Of a stretch of DNA of 38,122 bases, positions 25,442 to 33,193 are shown in pieces. Location: NCBI GenBank assembly GCA_030447645.1, contig JAUJOM010000004.1:70845-108966 (forward strand), given 5' to 3'. Below the pieces are notes generated by a model. That model searched no databases and had not been told where the DNA came from. It saw only the letters and a program-made list of their open reading frames with translations. Position numbers and translations under genes: made by a program. The number at the start of each line of letters is the position of its first letter. The first letter of the stretch is position 1. The DNA is from Longimicrobiaceae bacterium. GTDB taxonomy: Bacteria > Gemmatimonadota > Gemmatimonadetes > Longimicrobiales > Longimicrobiaceae.

Positions 25442-26779
25442 TCAGCGAAGCGAGGATGTCACTCCTAGCCGCAGGCTGAGATTGGCATCCAGGTGTACGT
25501 TGCCCGCCACCCACCCGGCCGTCTTGCCTTCAAGCTCCATGTACGAGCCAAAACGGGCTGCGAGCGGGTGGTCAACCCGGATTGCCGCAAGTCCTCCCAC
25601 AGTGCCGGACGTGGGCCGAAACTGCTGGTCTTGGGGCTGCAGCCACATCGCTGCTCTGGGGGACACCATGAATTGCTTGCCGCCAATGGCAACGGGCAGA
25701 TCGAGCACCTGCGCGTCCACACCCGGAAAGCGGCGTGCGCCGTTCGCGTAGCTATGCAGCACGACGAACAGGTTGAGGTCCTCCTGCTTCAGGAAGATGT
25801 TCGCGTCTACCGTGTAGCCGAACGACGTCAGCATGTGCCCCGCTCTCGCATTCACCTTCGTCGGGCGTCCGGAGAACGGGCTTGTGAACGTGAATCCGTA
25901 GATGCCGAACAGATTGGGGTCAAGGAAGTTCAGCAGAGCGAGGCGGCCCTGCAGCTCCAGGAAGTCCAATTCTTCCGCCGTGAGATCCGCCGGCTTACGG
26001 TACCGGTCAATACCGACACCGGAGGGGTGCACCCCACGCGCCTCGTAGGGTTCTCCGGGACGGAAGAGGTCGTACGCCCAGGCGGTGAAGTCATGCCCTG
26101 TAAAGTCGCGAACCGGGACGTTTGCGCCGTCCTGCTGGTTGAATTCCTCGGTCCACTCGTTTACCTCCGGGAAGGTACCGCTGAATACATACCCCCAATT
26201 GCCCAGGGTGGTCAGCCAGTAAAGCGGCAGGTGCCACCCTCGCGTGCCACGGAAGAACCGGTTCTTCTCCAGCTGGAGCACCAGTTGCTGCTCGCCTTCG
26301 ATTCCTGCCGCACCCAGGCGAACCTGCTCCGCAGGGTGATCACGCTTCAAGCGGATCAGATCCTCATCCTTGACCCGACTTACCGCGATCGCTTCGGCAA
26401 ACACGTTGAACTTGTAAACGTCGTTGAAGCTGTCGATTCCACGATGCCCCATCACCGCACGGTGGTACTCCTCGTGCAGCCAGACGCCGCCAAACGGCAG
26501 GGTGAAGGTGAAGTAGTCGAAGAGCAGAATGGACCCTCGTGCGAGCCACTTCCGCTCACCCCACGCCTTCTGGATTCCATAATGCGAAGCCTCGTAGAAG
26601 CCCGTGGTCACGGAAAGAGATTGCTGCATGCTCGGCGCCCGGTATCCATGCGCGAAGTTGTAAGGGGCATCGAGCAGGGGAAGCTCCAGCCGGGCTGGAG
26701 CGTCGTCTTGTGCGGCCAGGGGGCTGGCGGTGATCATCAATGCCGCCAGCAATGGGCGGAACGCAGGTTGGGGGCGCAT
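25442..26779 (-). CDS. secreted HEEYH-motif protein, possible metallopeptidase
   Basis: A 445-residue protein with a signal peptide (residues 1-23, ALMITASPLAAQ). The segment TFTLPFGGVWLHEEYHRAVMGHRG (91-114) contains an HExxH zinc-binding motif at 102-106 in a hydrophobic context. It is followed by an acidic helical segment with NVFAEAIAVSRVKDEDLIRL that could supply a third ligand. The C-terminal 170 residues alternate as barrel strands (FGIYGFTFTSPF, MLTSFGYTVDANIF, YMELEGKTAGWVAGNVH). No named family is recognised. It is divergent from TonB receptor 2 and shares its promoter pair. A metallopeptidase role is inferred from one motif only. Confidence 0.7.
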   Translation of the reverse strand: MRPQPAFRPLLAALMITASPLAAQDDAPARLELPLLDAPYNFAHGYRAPSMQQSLSVTTGFYEASHYGIQKAWGERKWLARGSILLFDYFTFTLPFGGVWLHEEYHRAVMGHRGIDSFNDVYKFNVFAEAIAVSRVKDEDLIRLKRDHPAEQVRLGAAGIEGEQQLVLQLEKNRFFRGTRGWHLPLYWLTTLGNWGYVFSGTFPEVNEWTEEFNQQDGANVPVRDFTGHDFTAWAYDLFRPGEPYEARGVHPSGVGIDRYRKPADLTAEELDFLELQGRLALLNFLDPNLFGIYGFTFTSPFSGRPTKVNARAGHMLTSFGYTVDANIFLKQEDLNLFVVLHSYANGARRFPGVDAQVLDLPVAIGGKQFMVSPRAAMWLQPQDQQFRPTSGTVGGLAAIRVDHPLAARFGSYMELEGKTAGWVAGNVHLDANLSLRLGVTSSLR

Positions 26780-26847
26780 CTGGGGTGCTCCTGGAGCTGG
26801 AGAGAAAAGGATGGCAGCCGGGGCACAATGCCATCAGCGCAAAGATC

Positions 26848-26874
26848 AATGCGCAGCGGACCTGTTCTCTGACA
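26848..26874 (-). promoter_or_regulatory. bipartite promoter-like element, copy 4 (toward the HEEYH gene)
   Basis: On the - strand TGTCAGAGAA (26874-26865), 11 bases, CGCATT (26853-26848), 68 bases before the ATG at 26779. Left half of the second divergent pair. Confidence 0.65.
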
Positions 26875-26897
26875 CAGAGGCAGTTCTGGTTACGTGC

Positions 26898-26924
26898 TGT
26901 CAGAAACAGCGTCCGTCATGCATT
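26898..26924 (+). promoter_or_regulatory. bipartite promoter-like element, copy 5 (toward TonB receptor 2)
   Basis: TGTCAGAAAC (26898-26907), 11 bases, TGCATT (26919-26924). It is 23 bp from copy 4, back to back. The ATG at 26932 follows by 7 bases, so this transcript may be leaderless. Confidence 0.75.
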
Positions 26925-26931
26925 CGTGTTC

Positions 26932-29442
26932 ATGAGCCGTGCATCGCAATACCATTTTCGAGAGCATTACTTGGCCCGACTACTCGTCCTGATCGCTTGC
27001 TTCTTGTGGGGAACCCGCGCCGTGCAGGCGCAGACACCTGCTTTGCGGCCGGCCGGTGCGATCTCAGGACTAGTAATCGATGCTGCCTCCGCACTGCCGC
27101 TCAGTGGCGCGAGGGTGGTCCTGGAGCCTCGCACCGGCGGTGCCTTTCCGGCGCCAAGTCCCGGTGCATCCGCGTTCATCCAGGCCACGCGCACTGCGGT
27201 TACCGACAGTGCCGGGCGCTACCGCTTCGCCAACGTACCCCCGGGCGAGTACCGCCTGCATGTGCAGCGGCTCGGGTACCGTTCCACCAGCGTCGGTGTC
27301 GATCTGCGGGGCGCTGGGGATTCCCGGGTTTCCGTCGGTCTGGACATGGAGGCGGTGGCGCTGCAGCCGCTGGAAGTCTCCGCGCCCGCGTCAACCCTGA
27401 CGTCGCGCACGAACACCTACGCTCGCGCGGCTCCGCGTGCGCTGGAGGGGGACCTTCGCATACAGGCTGAACGCATGCGGCAGAGCCGGCACCTTTCCAG
27501 TGACGTTCGGGCAGTTACCCACGCCGACGTGACTGAAGGGATCACGCTGGGAGAAACCGACCTGTTTCGCGCCCTGCAACGCCTTCCGGGGGTGACCACC
27601 CGGGACGACTACACCTCGGAGCTGTGGACGCGCGGTGCCCCCTGGGACCATAGCCGTGTCCTGTTCGACGGCCTCCCGCTCTTCAATCCGCTCCATGCGC
27701 TCGGCATGTTTTCCGGCGTGAACCCGGACGCGGTCGGTGCCGCATCGTTTCACCCCGGCGTCCAGCCTGCTTCGGCGGGAGGCGGAGCGGCAGGGCTCGT
27801 GGACCTGCAATCACGACGCGGGGGGGGTGAGGGGCTACGGGGCTTTGGCGAACTGTCGCTCGTCAGCGCCCGGCTGGCGCTGGACAAAGAGATTTTGAAT
27901 GGCCGGGGTGCCTGGATGATCGCAGCGCGACGCACCTACCTGGATTGGCTCACGCTGGGAATCGAGAAACTGACGGATGAGCCGTACACAGCGCTCCCCT
28001 ACTCGTTCGCCGACGTAGCGGGCCGATTCGACTACCAGATCGATTCCACACGCACCCTGGAAGTGAGTGGCTTGTGGGAGTACGACAAGGTTGCGCGGGA
28101 TCTTCCCGACCTTATCCACGGGAACCGGATCGTGTGGGGAAACAAGGCGGGCCGCATCACCCTGGCAGCGCCACTCGCAGGTGGGCAGGCGCGCCACACG
28201 GTGGGGTTGAGCCGCTTCGCCTCCCGTATCAGTGAGCGCCCCATTCCGGAGGATATCCCGTTCGACGAGGGGCGGCTCCCGAACAGTGCGAACAGCATCT
28301 GGTTCGGGTCCGCAGGGAGTGAATGGGCGCTGCCGGGTGCGCCCTGGTCCGTGGGCTACAGACTTGAAGCGCACGGTTCGAACTACGAGGGTCCAGGCCT
28401 CAACCCATATCTCGGCGAGGTGCTGGAAGACACACTCGCCATGAACTCCCTGCTGGCCGTGGGAGTGCTCTGGGGAGAGCGCCGCTGGAAGCCGTGGCAG
28501 CCGGTCACGGTGGATGCCGGTATTCGCATGGAGCTCGGGGAGGGCGTTCGCAACGCCGGACCGATTCGCCTGGCGCCGCGCATATCGGCCCGTTATCAGA
28601 CAAGCACTGCTGTATCTCTGTCGGCGGGACTGGGGCGCGGCTACCAGTATGAACAATCGCTGAGTGGCAGGACCGCCTGGTTCGATTCCGGCTTCGAGCT
28701 CCCCACCTGGAACCTGTGGCTGCTCGCAGGTGACAGCATACCCGCGATCCGCTCCGATATTGCAACCTTTGGGGCCGAAACCTGGATTGGCAGTAGCTGG
28801 ATTGCGGCAGTCAATGCCTACAGCCGCTGGCAATCCGGATTGGCAGTTCCCGATCCCACACCGGGAATCGTTCTGAACCGCCCGCTATTTGTGATGGCTG
28901 AGGGTGAAGCGCGCGGAATCGAGTTTTCCGCCCGACGGTTGACCGGGCGCTGGACGGCATCGCTGGCTTACAGCTACGGCATCTCCGAGCTAGAGGCCGC
29001 GGGCCTGCGGTACCCCGCGCCCACCGAGCGGCGCCATGTGCTCGATGCCACTTCCATGCTTCGCCTGGGGAGCTCCGTGCGGCTTGGCGCCGCGTACACA
29101 GCCGCAAGTGGGGCTCCGTACACGCGCGTGCATCTGGGCGGATTCTTCGAGCCCGATCAGCCACCGCGTGCCGAAGCTCCAAGCTCTCGCCGCGGGCCGG
29201 CGTATGGCAGCCTCGACGTGTTAGCGGAGTGGAACCACAGCTTTCGGCGCTGGGAGCTGGGAGCATATCTGCAGGTACGGAACGCCCTCAACCGTTCCAA
29301 CGGGGGAATGTACATGAGGTTCGACGATTGTCCGGAGAGCTGTGGCATCATAAACGGCGAGCGTTTCGGAGGTCCTGGCCGGGACGAGTTCCTTCCGGGC
29401 ATGCCTATTCTGCCGCTCTTTGGCTTCCGGATCGCCTTCTGA
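26932..29442 (+). CDS. TonB-dependent receptor with carboxypeptidase-regulatory-like domain (paralog 2)
   Basis: An 836-residue receptor with the same layout as the gene at 21222. A signal peptide (LARLLVLIACFLWG...VQAQ) is followed by a CarboxypepD_reg-like domain (GAISGLVIDAASALPLSGARVVLE ... GEYRLHVQRLGYR), a plug (LFRALQRLPGV, LWTRGAPWDHSRVLFDGLPLF) and a barrel ending in FGFRIAF. ATG 26932 is used; TTG 26974 is an alternative if a leader is needed. The gene is followed after 6 bp by an ECF sigma factor and then an anti-sigma factor, an arrangement seen for receptor-coupled regulation. No N-terminal STN signalling domain is seen, so a FecA-type mechanism is not obvious. Confidence 0.93.
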   Translation: MSRASQYHFREHYLARLLVLIACFLWGTRAVQAQTPALRPAGAISGLVIDAASALPLSGARVVLEPRTGGAFPAPSPGASAFIQATRTAVTDSAGRYRFANVPPGEYRLHVQRLGYRSTSVGVDLRGAGDSRVSVGLDMEAVALQPLEVSAPASTLTSRTNTYARAAPRALEGDLRIQAERMRQSRHLSSDVRAVTHADVTEGITLGETDLFRALQRLPGVTTRDDYTSELWTRGAPWDHSRVLFDGLPLFNPLHALGMFSGVNPDAVGAASFHPGVQPASAGGGAAGLVDLQSRRGGGEGLRGFGELSLVSARLALDKEILNGRGAWMIAARRTYLDWLTLGIEKLTDEPYTALPYSFADVAGRFDYQIDSTRTLEVSGLWEYDKVARDLPDLIHGNRIVWGNKAGRITLAAPLAGGQARHTVGLSRFASRISERPIPEDIPFDEGRLPNSANSIWFGSAGSEWALPGAPWSVGYRLEAHGSNYEGPGLNPYLGEVLEDTLAMNSLLAVGVLWGERRWKPWQPVTVDAGIRMELGEGVRNAGPIRLAPRISARYQTSTAVSLSAGLGRGYQYEQSLSGRTAWFDSGFELPTWNLWLLAGDSIPAIRSDIATFGAETWIGSSWIAAVNAYSRWQSGLAVPDPTPGIVLNRPLFVMAEGEARGIEFSARRLTGRWTASLAYSYGISELEAAGLRYPAPTERRHVLDATSMLRLGSSVRLGAAYTAASGAPYTRVHLGGFFEPDQPPRAEAPSSRRGPAYGSLDVLAEWNHSFRRWELGAYLQVRNALNRSNGGMYMRFDDCPESCGIINGERFGGPGRDEFLPGMPILPLFGFRIAF

Positions 29443-29448
29443 GGAGGG

Positions 29449-29943
29449 ATGGATGTCGCTGCCCTATTCGCGGAGCACCACACGGCCCTCTTCCGCTACC
29501 TGGCCCGATGGACGGGCGACCCGGACGTTGCCGCGGACGCTGCACAGGAGGCATTCGTGAAGCTACTTGAGCGCCCTCCGAAACCGGGGGAAACCCGTGC
29601 CTGGCTTTTCCGCGTGGGCACCAACGCCGCACGCGAGTCCGAGCGGACCCGCAGCCGCCGCAGCCGGCTTCTGGAGGAGGCGCCCGACAGGGCACCCATG
29701 GGAGACGCGCCATTGGCTCCCGACGCGAGGTTGGCTGCCGGCGAGCGCCGACGAGTCGTGCAGCAGGCACTCGCAGGCCTGCCGGAGCGTGACCGTACGA
29801 TGTTGCTGATGCGTGAAGAAGGATTCAGCCACCGCGAGATCGCGGAAGCGGTGGGCACGACGACCAAATCGGTTGGGACCATGATCGCGCGGGCACTGGA
29901 CAAGCTTGCCGCCGAACTCCGCCTGGACGAGGAGGACATCTGA
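29449..29943 (+). CDS. ECF-family RNA polymerase sigma factor
   Basis: A 164-residue sigma factor with only regions 2 and 4. Region 2 spans about 8-65 (LFRYLARWTGDPDVAADAAQEAFVKLLE, then TRAWLFRVGTNAARE). Region 4 spans about 100-155 (ALAGLPERDRTMLLMREEGFSHREIAEAVGTTTKSVGTMIARALDKL), a typical helix-turn-helix that reads the -35 element. The linker is rich in Arg and Pro. GGAGG lies only one base before the ATG, so translation probably depends on coupling with the receptor gene stop 6 bp upstream. The following anti-sigma gene starts one base after its stop. The target promoters are probably those with the shared element; this is inferred from position. Confidence 0.95.
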   Translation: MDVAALFAEHHTALFRYLARWTGDPDVAADAAQEAFVKLLERPPKPGETRAWLFRVGTNAARESERTRSRRSRLLEEAPDRAPMGDAPLAPDARLAAGERRRVVQQALAGLPERDRTMLLMREEGFSHREIAEAVGTTTKSVGTMIARALDKLAAELRLDEEDI

Positions 29944-29944
29944 A

Positions 29945-30694
29945 ATGTTGACTTTGCTGCCTAACGAGCACGTATCCGATGGGGATCTGGTGCGATTCCT
30001 GGACGGGGAGGGAGATCCGGCCGAGCAGGAGCGCACGGATGCCCACCTCCGCGGCTGCCAGCCGTGCACCCAGCGGCTGCAATCGCTCCGCCGTCGCTCG
30101 CGCGGGCTGTCACTGCTGCTCGCCCAGACCACGCCCGCCGCACCGGAGCCGGACGTGCTGGCAGCCACGCGCACCGGGAAGCGCGGGCAGGCTTCCCCGC
30201 CCTGGCTGCGTGCAGCGGCGGCTGTCCTGGTAGTGCTCAGTGCAGCACTGCTCGCCGAGCCGGTACGCGCCTGGGTGGCCGACTTGCTCGGGATTGGTCA
30301 GACCGAGCTAGCAGCGCCCACACAGCCGGAGCTGTGGACTACACCTCTCACACCCTCCGCCCCGGAGGCAGGCACGCGCGTTCAGTTCACGCCCACCGGG
30401 GTGGAAGTCGAGCTGGATATCGCCAGCTACCAGGCGGGGGGAGCCATACGCTTCGAAGCAGGCGAGGTGCCGGAAGTGACGGTTCAGGTCCAGGGAGGGA
30501 CGGCCGATCTGCTGGTGCTGCCCAGCGGAATTCGGATCGGGAATACGCCTGAATCAACAGCGGACTATCAGGTGACGCTCCCTGCTGGGGTACGGCAGGT
30601 GCGCGTCCGCGTCGGTGGTGGAGCCCCCCGGGTGATCCCGGCTGCACGCGTTGCTGCCGGCGAGCGGCTGGATTTAGCGCGGCCAATGCGTTGA
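29945..30694 (+). CDS. zinc-binding anti-sigma factor, single-pass membrane protein
   Basis: A 249-residue protein. The N-terminal anti-sigma domain carries the zinc-anti-sigma motif HxxxCxxC (His34, Cys38, Cys41) after the typical DGDLVRFLDGEGDPAE helix. A membrane helix lies at about residues 85-105 (LRAAAAVLVVLSAALL). The periplasmic part (about 110-249) is beta-rich (GVEVELDIASYQAGG, VTVQVQGGTADLLVLPSG) and could sense an envelope signal. The ATG at 29945 follows the sigma stop (29941-29943) by one base, so both are made together. It would hold the sigma factor inactive until the periplasmic domain is released or proteolysed. Confidence 0.9.
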   Translation: MLTLLPNEHVSDGDLVRFLDGEGDPAEQERTDAHLRGCQPCTQRLQSLRRRSRGLSLLLAQTTPAAPEPDVLAATRTGKRGQASPPWLRAAAAVLVVLSAALLAEPVRAWVADLLGIGQTELAAPTQPELWTTPLTPSAPEAGTRVQFTPTGVEVELDIASYQAGGAIRFEAGEVPEVTVQVQGGTADLLVLPSGIRIGNTPESTADYQVTLPAGVRQVRVRVGGGAPRVIPAARVAAGERLDLARPMR

Positions 30695-30699
30695 TTTTG

Positions 30700-30728
30700 T
30701 TGTCATGACAGGAAGATCGGCGTATGTT
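30700..30728 (+). promoter_or_regulatory. sigma70-type promoter of the Yip1-domain gene
   Basis: TTGTCA (30700-30705), 17-base spacer, TATGTT (30723-30728), then about 38 bases to the ATG at 30767, which has GGAGG 6 bases upstream. Confidence 0.65.
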
Positions 30729-30766
30729 GCGGCATTCACCGTTCTCACCCCGCTCCGGAGGCCAGC

Positions 30767-31318
30767 ATGGCGGATGTTCAACCCGTTCACCCGCAGGCAG
30801 GGAAGCAGGGCATCGCCAATCGCATGATGCGCGCGGCATCACTGAACGTCGACCTGTACGAAGAGGTCGAGGCCGATGAAACCGCCACAAGTCAGGCAGC
30901 TATGGTGGTGGCAATCGTCGCCATCGCTTCGGCGATTGGGAATATCAACGCGGGTGTGGGTGGGATCATCGGAGGTTTGCTCGCGGCGTTCATCGGCTGG
31001 CTGGTCTGGTCAGGCGTCACCTACCTGATCGGTGACAAGCTGCTCGGAGGAACAGCCACGTGGGGTGAACTGTTGCGGACACTCGGCTTCGCCCAGTCTC
31101 CCGGCGTTCTCTATGCGCTGGGGATCATCCCCGTGCTCGGCGGCGTGATCCGCTTCGCGGTGGCGATCTGGATCCTGATTGCCGGGATTATCGCCATCCG
31201 GCAGGCGCTGGACTTCAGCACCGGCAAGGCCATCGCGGCGGCGCTGCTGGGATGGCTCGCCCTGGTGGTTGTAGGCGTGGGCACCTTTCTGCTGACCGGA
31301 GCAAGACTGCCGACGTAA
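30767..31318 (+). CDS. Yip1-domain membrane protein
   Basis: A 183-residue protein. The first 35 residues are cytoplasmic and helical (RMMRAASLNVDLYEEVEADETAT). Then come four or five membrane helices: AAMVVAIVAIASAIGN, GGIIGGLLAAFIGWLVW, SPGVLYALGIIPVLGGVI, FAVAIWILIAGIIAI and AAALLGWLALVVVGVGTFLL. The pattern, including GWLVWSGVTYLIGDKLLGG, fits the Yip1/YIPF family, common in bacteria with unknown function. It has its own promoter and is not part of the sigma operon. No terminator is obvious downstream. Confidence 0.85.
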   Translation: MADVQPVHPQAGKQGIANRMMRAASLNVDLYEEVEADETATSQAAMVVAIVAIASAIGNINAGVGGIIGGLLAAFIGWLVWSGVTYLIGDKLLGGTATWGELLRTLGFAQSPGVLYALGIIPVLGGVIRFAVAIWILIAGIIAIRQALDFSTGKAIAAALLGWLALVVVGVGTFLLTGARLPT

Positions 31319-31514
31319 TTTCCGGCGCGCGGGGCTTCAGAGCAGCCGCCGAGGGCAAGTAGGCCGGCGAGAACGCTGAGGTGCTTTACAGGGGTCCTCC
31401 GAACTTCGGGTCAAAGGCCAATGCAGGATGATTTGTACTGCTCAAGTTATCCGGCACGCACCCCGGCAGCAACGAAACTGTCGGAGTGCGGCTCGTGGAG
31501 GATATCTGAGGTGC

Positions 31515-31874
31515 TCAGGCGATCGAGCCCATAGCGTTGTGCGATACGTTCCGAACCACCGGCTCACAGCGAATCCCTGCGAGGGCCTCATCCGATAGCT
31601 CTGCGGAGAACCCCAACAGAGCGTACTGATATACGTGCCGCGGTGTGAAGTTGTACTTCTTTGCGAGCTCCTGTGTTGTTTCCTGTACGCTCGTTCCTTC
31701 TTTGTAGACGATGATGTAGCCGGGTGCCGTGGTCTTCGTTCCAAGCAGCGGAGCGGGAGAGGAGCAGCTGCCTACCGCGTCGAGCGAAGGCTCCAATGGG
31801 ACCGAATCCCGCGAGCATCCCGCCGCGGTGCCGAACGCGATCAGGACGGCGCCCACACGAAGTAGCGAACTCAT
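31515..31874 (-). CDS. stand-alone inhibitor I9-domain lipoprotein
   Basis: A 119-residue protein. The ATG at 31874 has GGAGAA 8 bases upstream and opens a lipoprotein signal (RVGAVLIAFGTAAGC). Residues about 52-112 match the I9 fold of subtilisin propeptides: YIIVYKEGTSVQETTQELAKKYN, then a short turn, VYQYALLGFSAELSDEALAGI and a final VRNVS strand. In subtilases this domain folds and inhibits the protease; here no protease domain follows. It probably inhibits or chaperones a secreted subtilase encoded elsewhere. Confidence 0.82.
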   Translation of the reverse strand: MSSLLRVGAVLIAFGTAAGCSRDSVPLEPSLDAVGSCSSPAPLLGTKTTAPGYIIVYKEGTSVQETTQELAKKYNFTPRHVYQYALLGFSAELSDEALAGIRCEPVVRNVSHNAMGSIA

Positions 31875-32283
31875 GGGATTTCTCCTCTGGAACAAGTGAA
31901 TGATTGGTTACCGCTTCCTAGAAAACGTCTGAGCTTCCCGCTTTGTGACGCCTCAGCACCTCACCTGCACCTCCACTCCCATGGGCAGAAAGAGCCCGGC
32001 CCGAAAACTACAGCCCAACGTACTGTTTCAACAGAGGCTCCTGTTGTAACCAGCATCGCTCACCACATCCTTGGTCCCAAAGTACCAGAGGTGATCGCGT
32101 ACCGCGTAGTGAGTCATCCAGAAAATTCGCAGCCTCACCAGCTACCTGAGAGGAACCGAGGCAGGGGGTACTGGCCGGGCAGGCTGCGTAGGTGGAGGGA
32201 CCCCGATCCGCGCGGTTGGCGGAATGGGTGTCTTCGCCTTACCTTGACCGCGCCCGACGCAGATTCCTCATACCCACGGACTG
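31875..32283. other. intergenic region between divergent genes
   Basis: About 410 bases without a convincing gene. The right end holds a possible promoter for the gene at 32284 (TTGACC at 32244, then TCATAC near 32268, spacer 18). A short inverted repeat (CAACAG 32029-32034, CTGTTG 32041-32046) sits in the middle. The I9 gene promoter must lie in the left part but is not clear. Short open frames here show no family. Confidence 0.5.
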
Positions 32284-32676
32284 GTGACCGAAAGCGGAAT
32301 CCCGAGGCACGTTGAGCGGTTTATCGCCGAGCACATCAACTCCGTTGAGCAGCTGGAGGTACTGCTGCTGCTCCACGACCGCTCCAGCGAGGAGTGGACC
32401 GCCGCCACGGTTGCCAGGGAACTACACATCGATCCGGGATCGGCGGGGCGGCGGCTGGCGGATTGGCATGCACGCGGCCTGCTGTCGGTTTCCGAAGCGT
32501 CGGACCCCACCTACCGCTTCGCGCCGCGAGCCGCGGAACTCCAGCGAACCGTCCGCGATCTGGCCGGCAGCTACGCGGAGCGGCGGGTCACCGTCACCAA
32601 CCTGATCTTTTCCAAGCCAACCGATCACATCTCCGTGTTCGCGGACGCCTTCCGCATCCGCCCGAAGGAGGACTAG
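32284..32676 (+). CDS. winged-helix DNA-binding protein
   Basis: A 130-residue protein starting at GTG 32284. Residues about 15-75 fit a winged helix: VEQLEVLLLLHDRSSEEWTAATVARELHIDPGSAGRRLADWHARGLLSVSEASDPTYRFAP, ending in a wing with the YRF strand typical of small transcriptional regulators. The C-terminal helix is basic (SYAERRVTVTNLIFSKP). It is followed after 2 bases by two small membrane-protein genes; this three-gene set recurs in several phyla. It may control its own operon. The target is unknown. Confidence 0.8.
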   Translation: MTESGIPRHVERFIAEHINSVEQLEVLLLLHDRSSEEWTAATVARELHIDPGSAGRRLADWHARGLLSVSEASDPTYRFAPRAAELQRTVRDLAGSYAERRVTVTNLIFSKPTDHISVFADAFRIRPKED

Positions 32677-32678
32677 AC

Positions 32679-32939
32679 GTGGCGAACGTGGTTTACATCC
32701 TCTGTGCCCTGACCAGCTTCGCGTGCGCCGTGCTTCTGCTACGTGGCTTCTGGAACACCCATGTGCGGCTGCTCCTCTGGAGCGGGCTGGCGTTTCTGGG
32801 GATGGCGCTCAACAATCTGCTGCTCTTCGTGGACCTGGGAGTGGTGCCCACGGTGGACCTGGCTGTCTGGCGGGCGGTGCCGGTGCTGGTTGGGTTAGCG
32901 CTGCTGCTGTACGGGCTGGTTTGGGAGGAGGGGCGATGA
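32679..32939 (+). CDS. DUF5985-type small membrane protein 1
   Basis: An 86-residue protein with three membrane helices (YILCALTSFACAVLLL, RLLLWSGLAFLGMALNNLLLF and VLVGLALLLYGLVWE). GTG at 32679 has GGAGG 7 bases upstream. The pattern LLRGFWNTHVRLLLWSGL matches the DUF5985 family as recalled. It overlaps the next gene by ATGA and follows the winged-helix gene by 2 bases. Function is unknown. Confidence 0.8.
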   Translation: MANVVYILCALTSFACAVLLLRGFWNTHVRLLLWSGLAFLGMALNNLLLFVDLGVVPTVDLAVWRAVPVLVGLALLLYGLVWEEGR

Positions 32940-33193
32940 TCCAGCTCATGTCCGGCGCCATCGTGACCGGGTACCTGGTCGCGGGCCTTTTCTTTTTGCG
33001 CTACTGGAGGCAGTCGCGCGACCGGCTATTCGTCATCTTTGCCCTGGCATTCTGGCTGCTCGCCGCACAGCGGCTGGCGCTCGCCCTCACCACCCAATAC
33101 TTCGAGGATGTGACCTGGCTTTACGGGGTACGGCTGCTCGCGTTTGTCCTGATCCTGCTAGCTATCATCGACAAGAACCGGGCGAGGCCGTAG
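32936..33193 (+). CDS. DUF5985-type small membrane protein 2
   Basis: An 85-residue protein whose ATG overlaps the preceding stop (ATGA at 32936-32939). It has three helices (GAIVTGYLVAGLFFLRYW, LFVIFALAFWLLAAQRLAL and LYGVRLLAFVLILLAIID), with the family pattern RYWRQSRDRLFVIFALAFW. It is a paralog of its neighbour and probably forms a complex with it. Its 3' end overlaps the convergent DUF2254 gene by 36 bp. Confidence 0.82.
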   Translation: MIQLMSGAIVTGYLVAGLFFLRYWRQSRDRLFVIFALAFWLLAAQRLALALTTQYFEDVTWLYGVRLLAFVLILLAIIDKNRARP

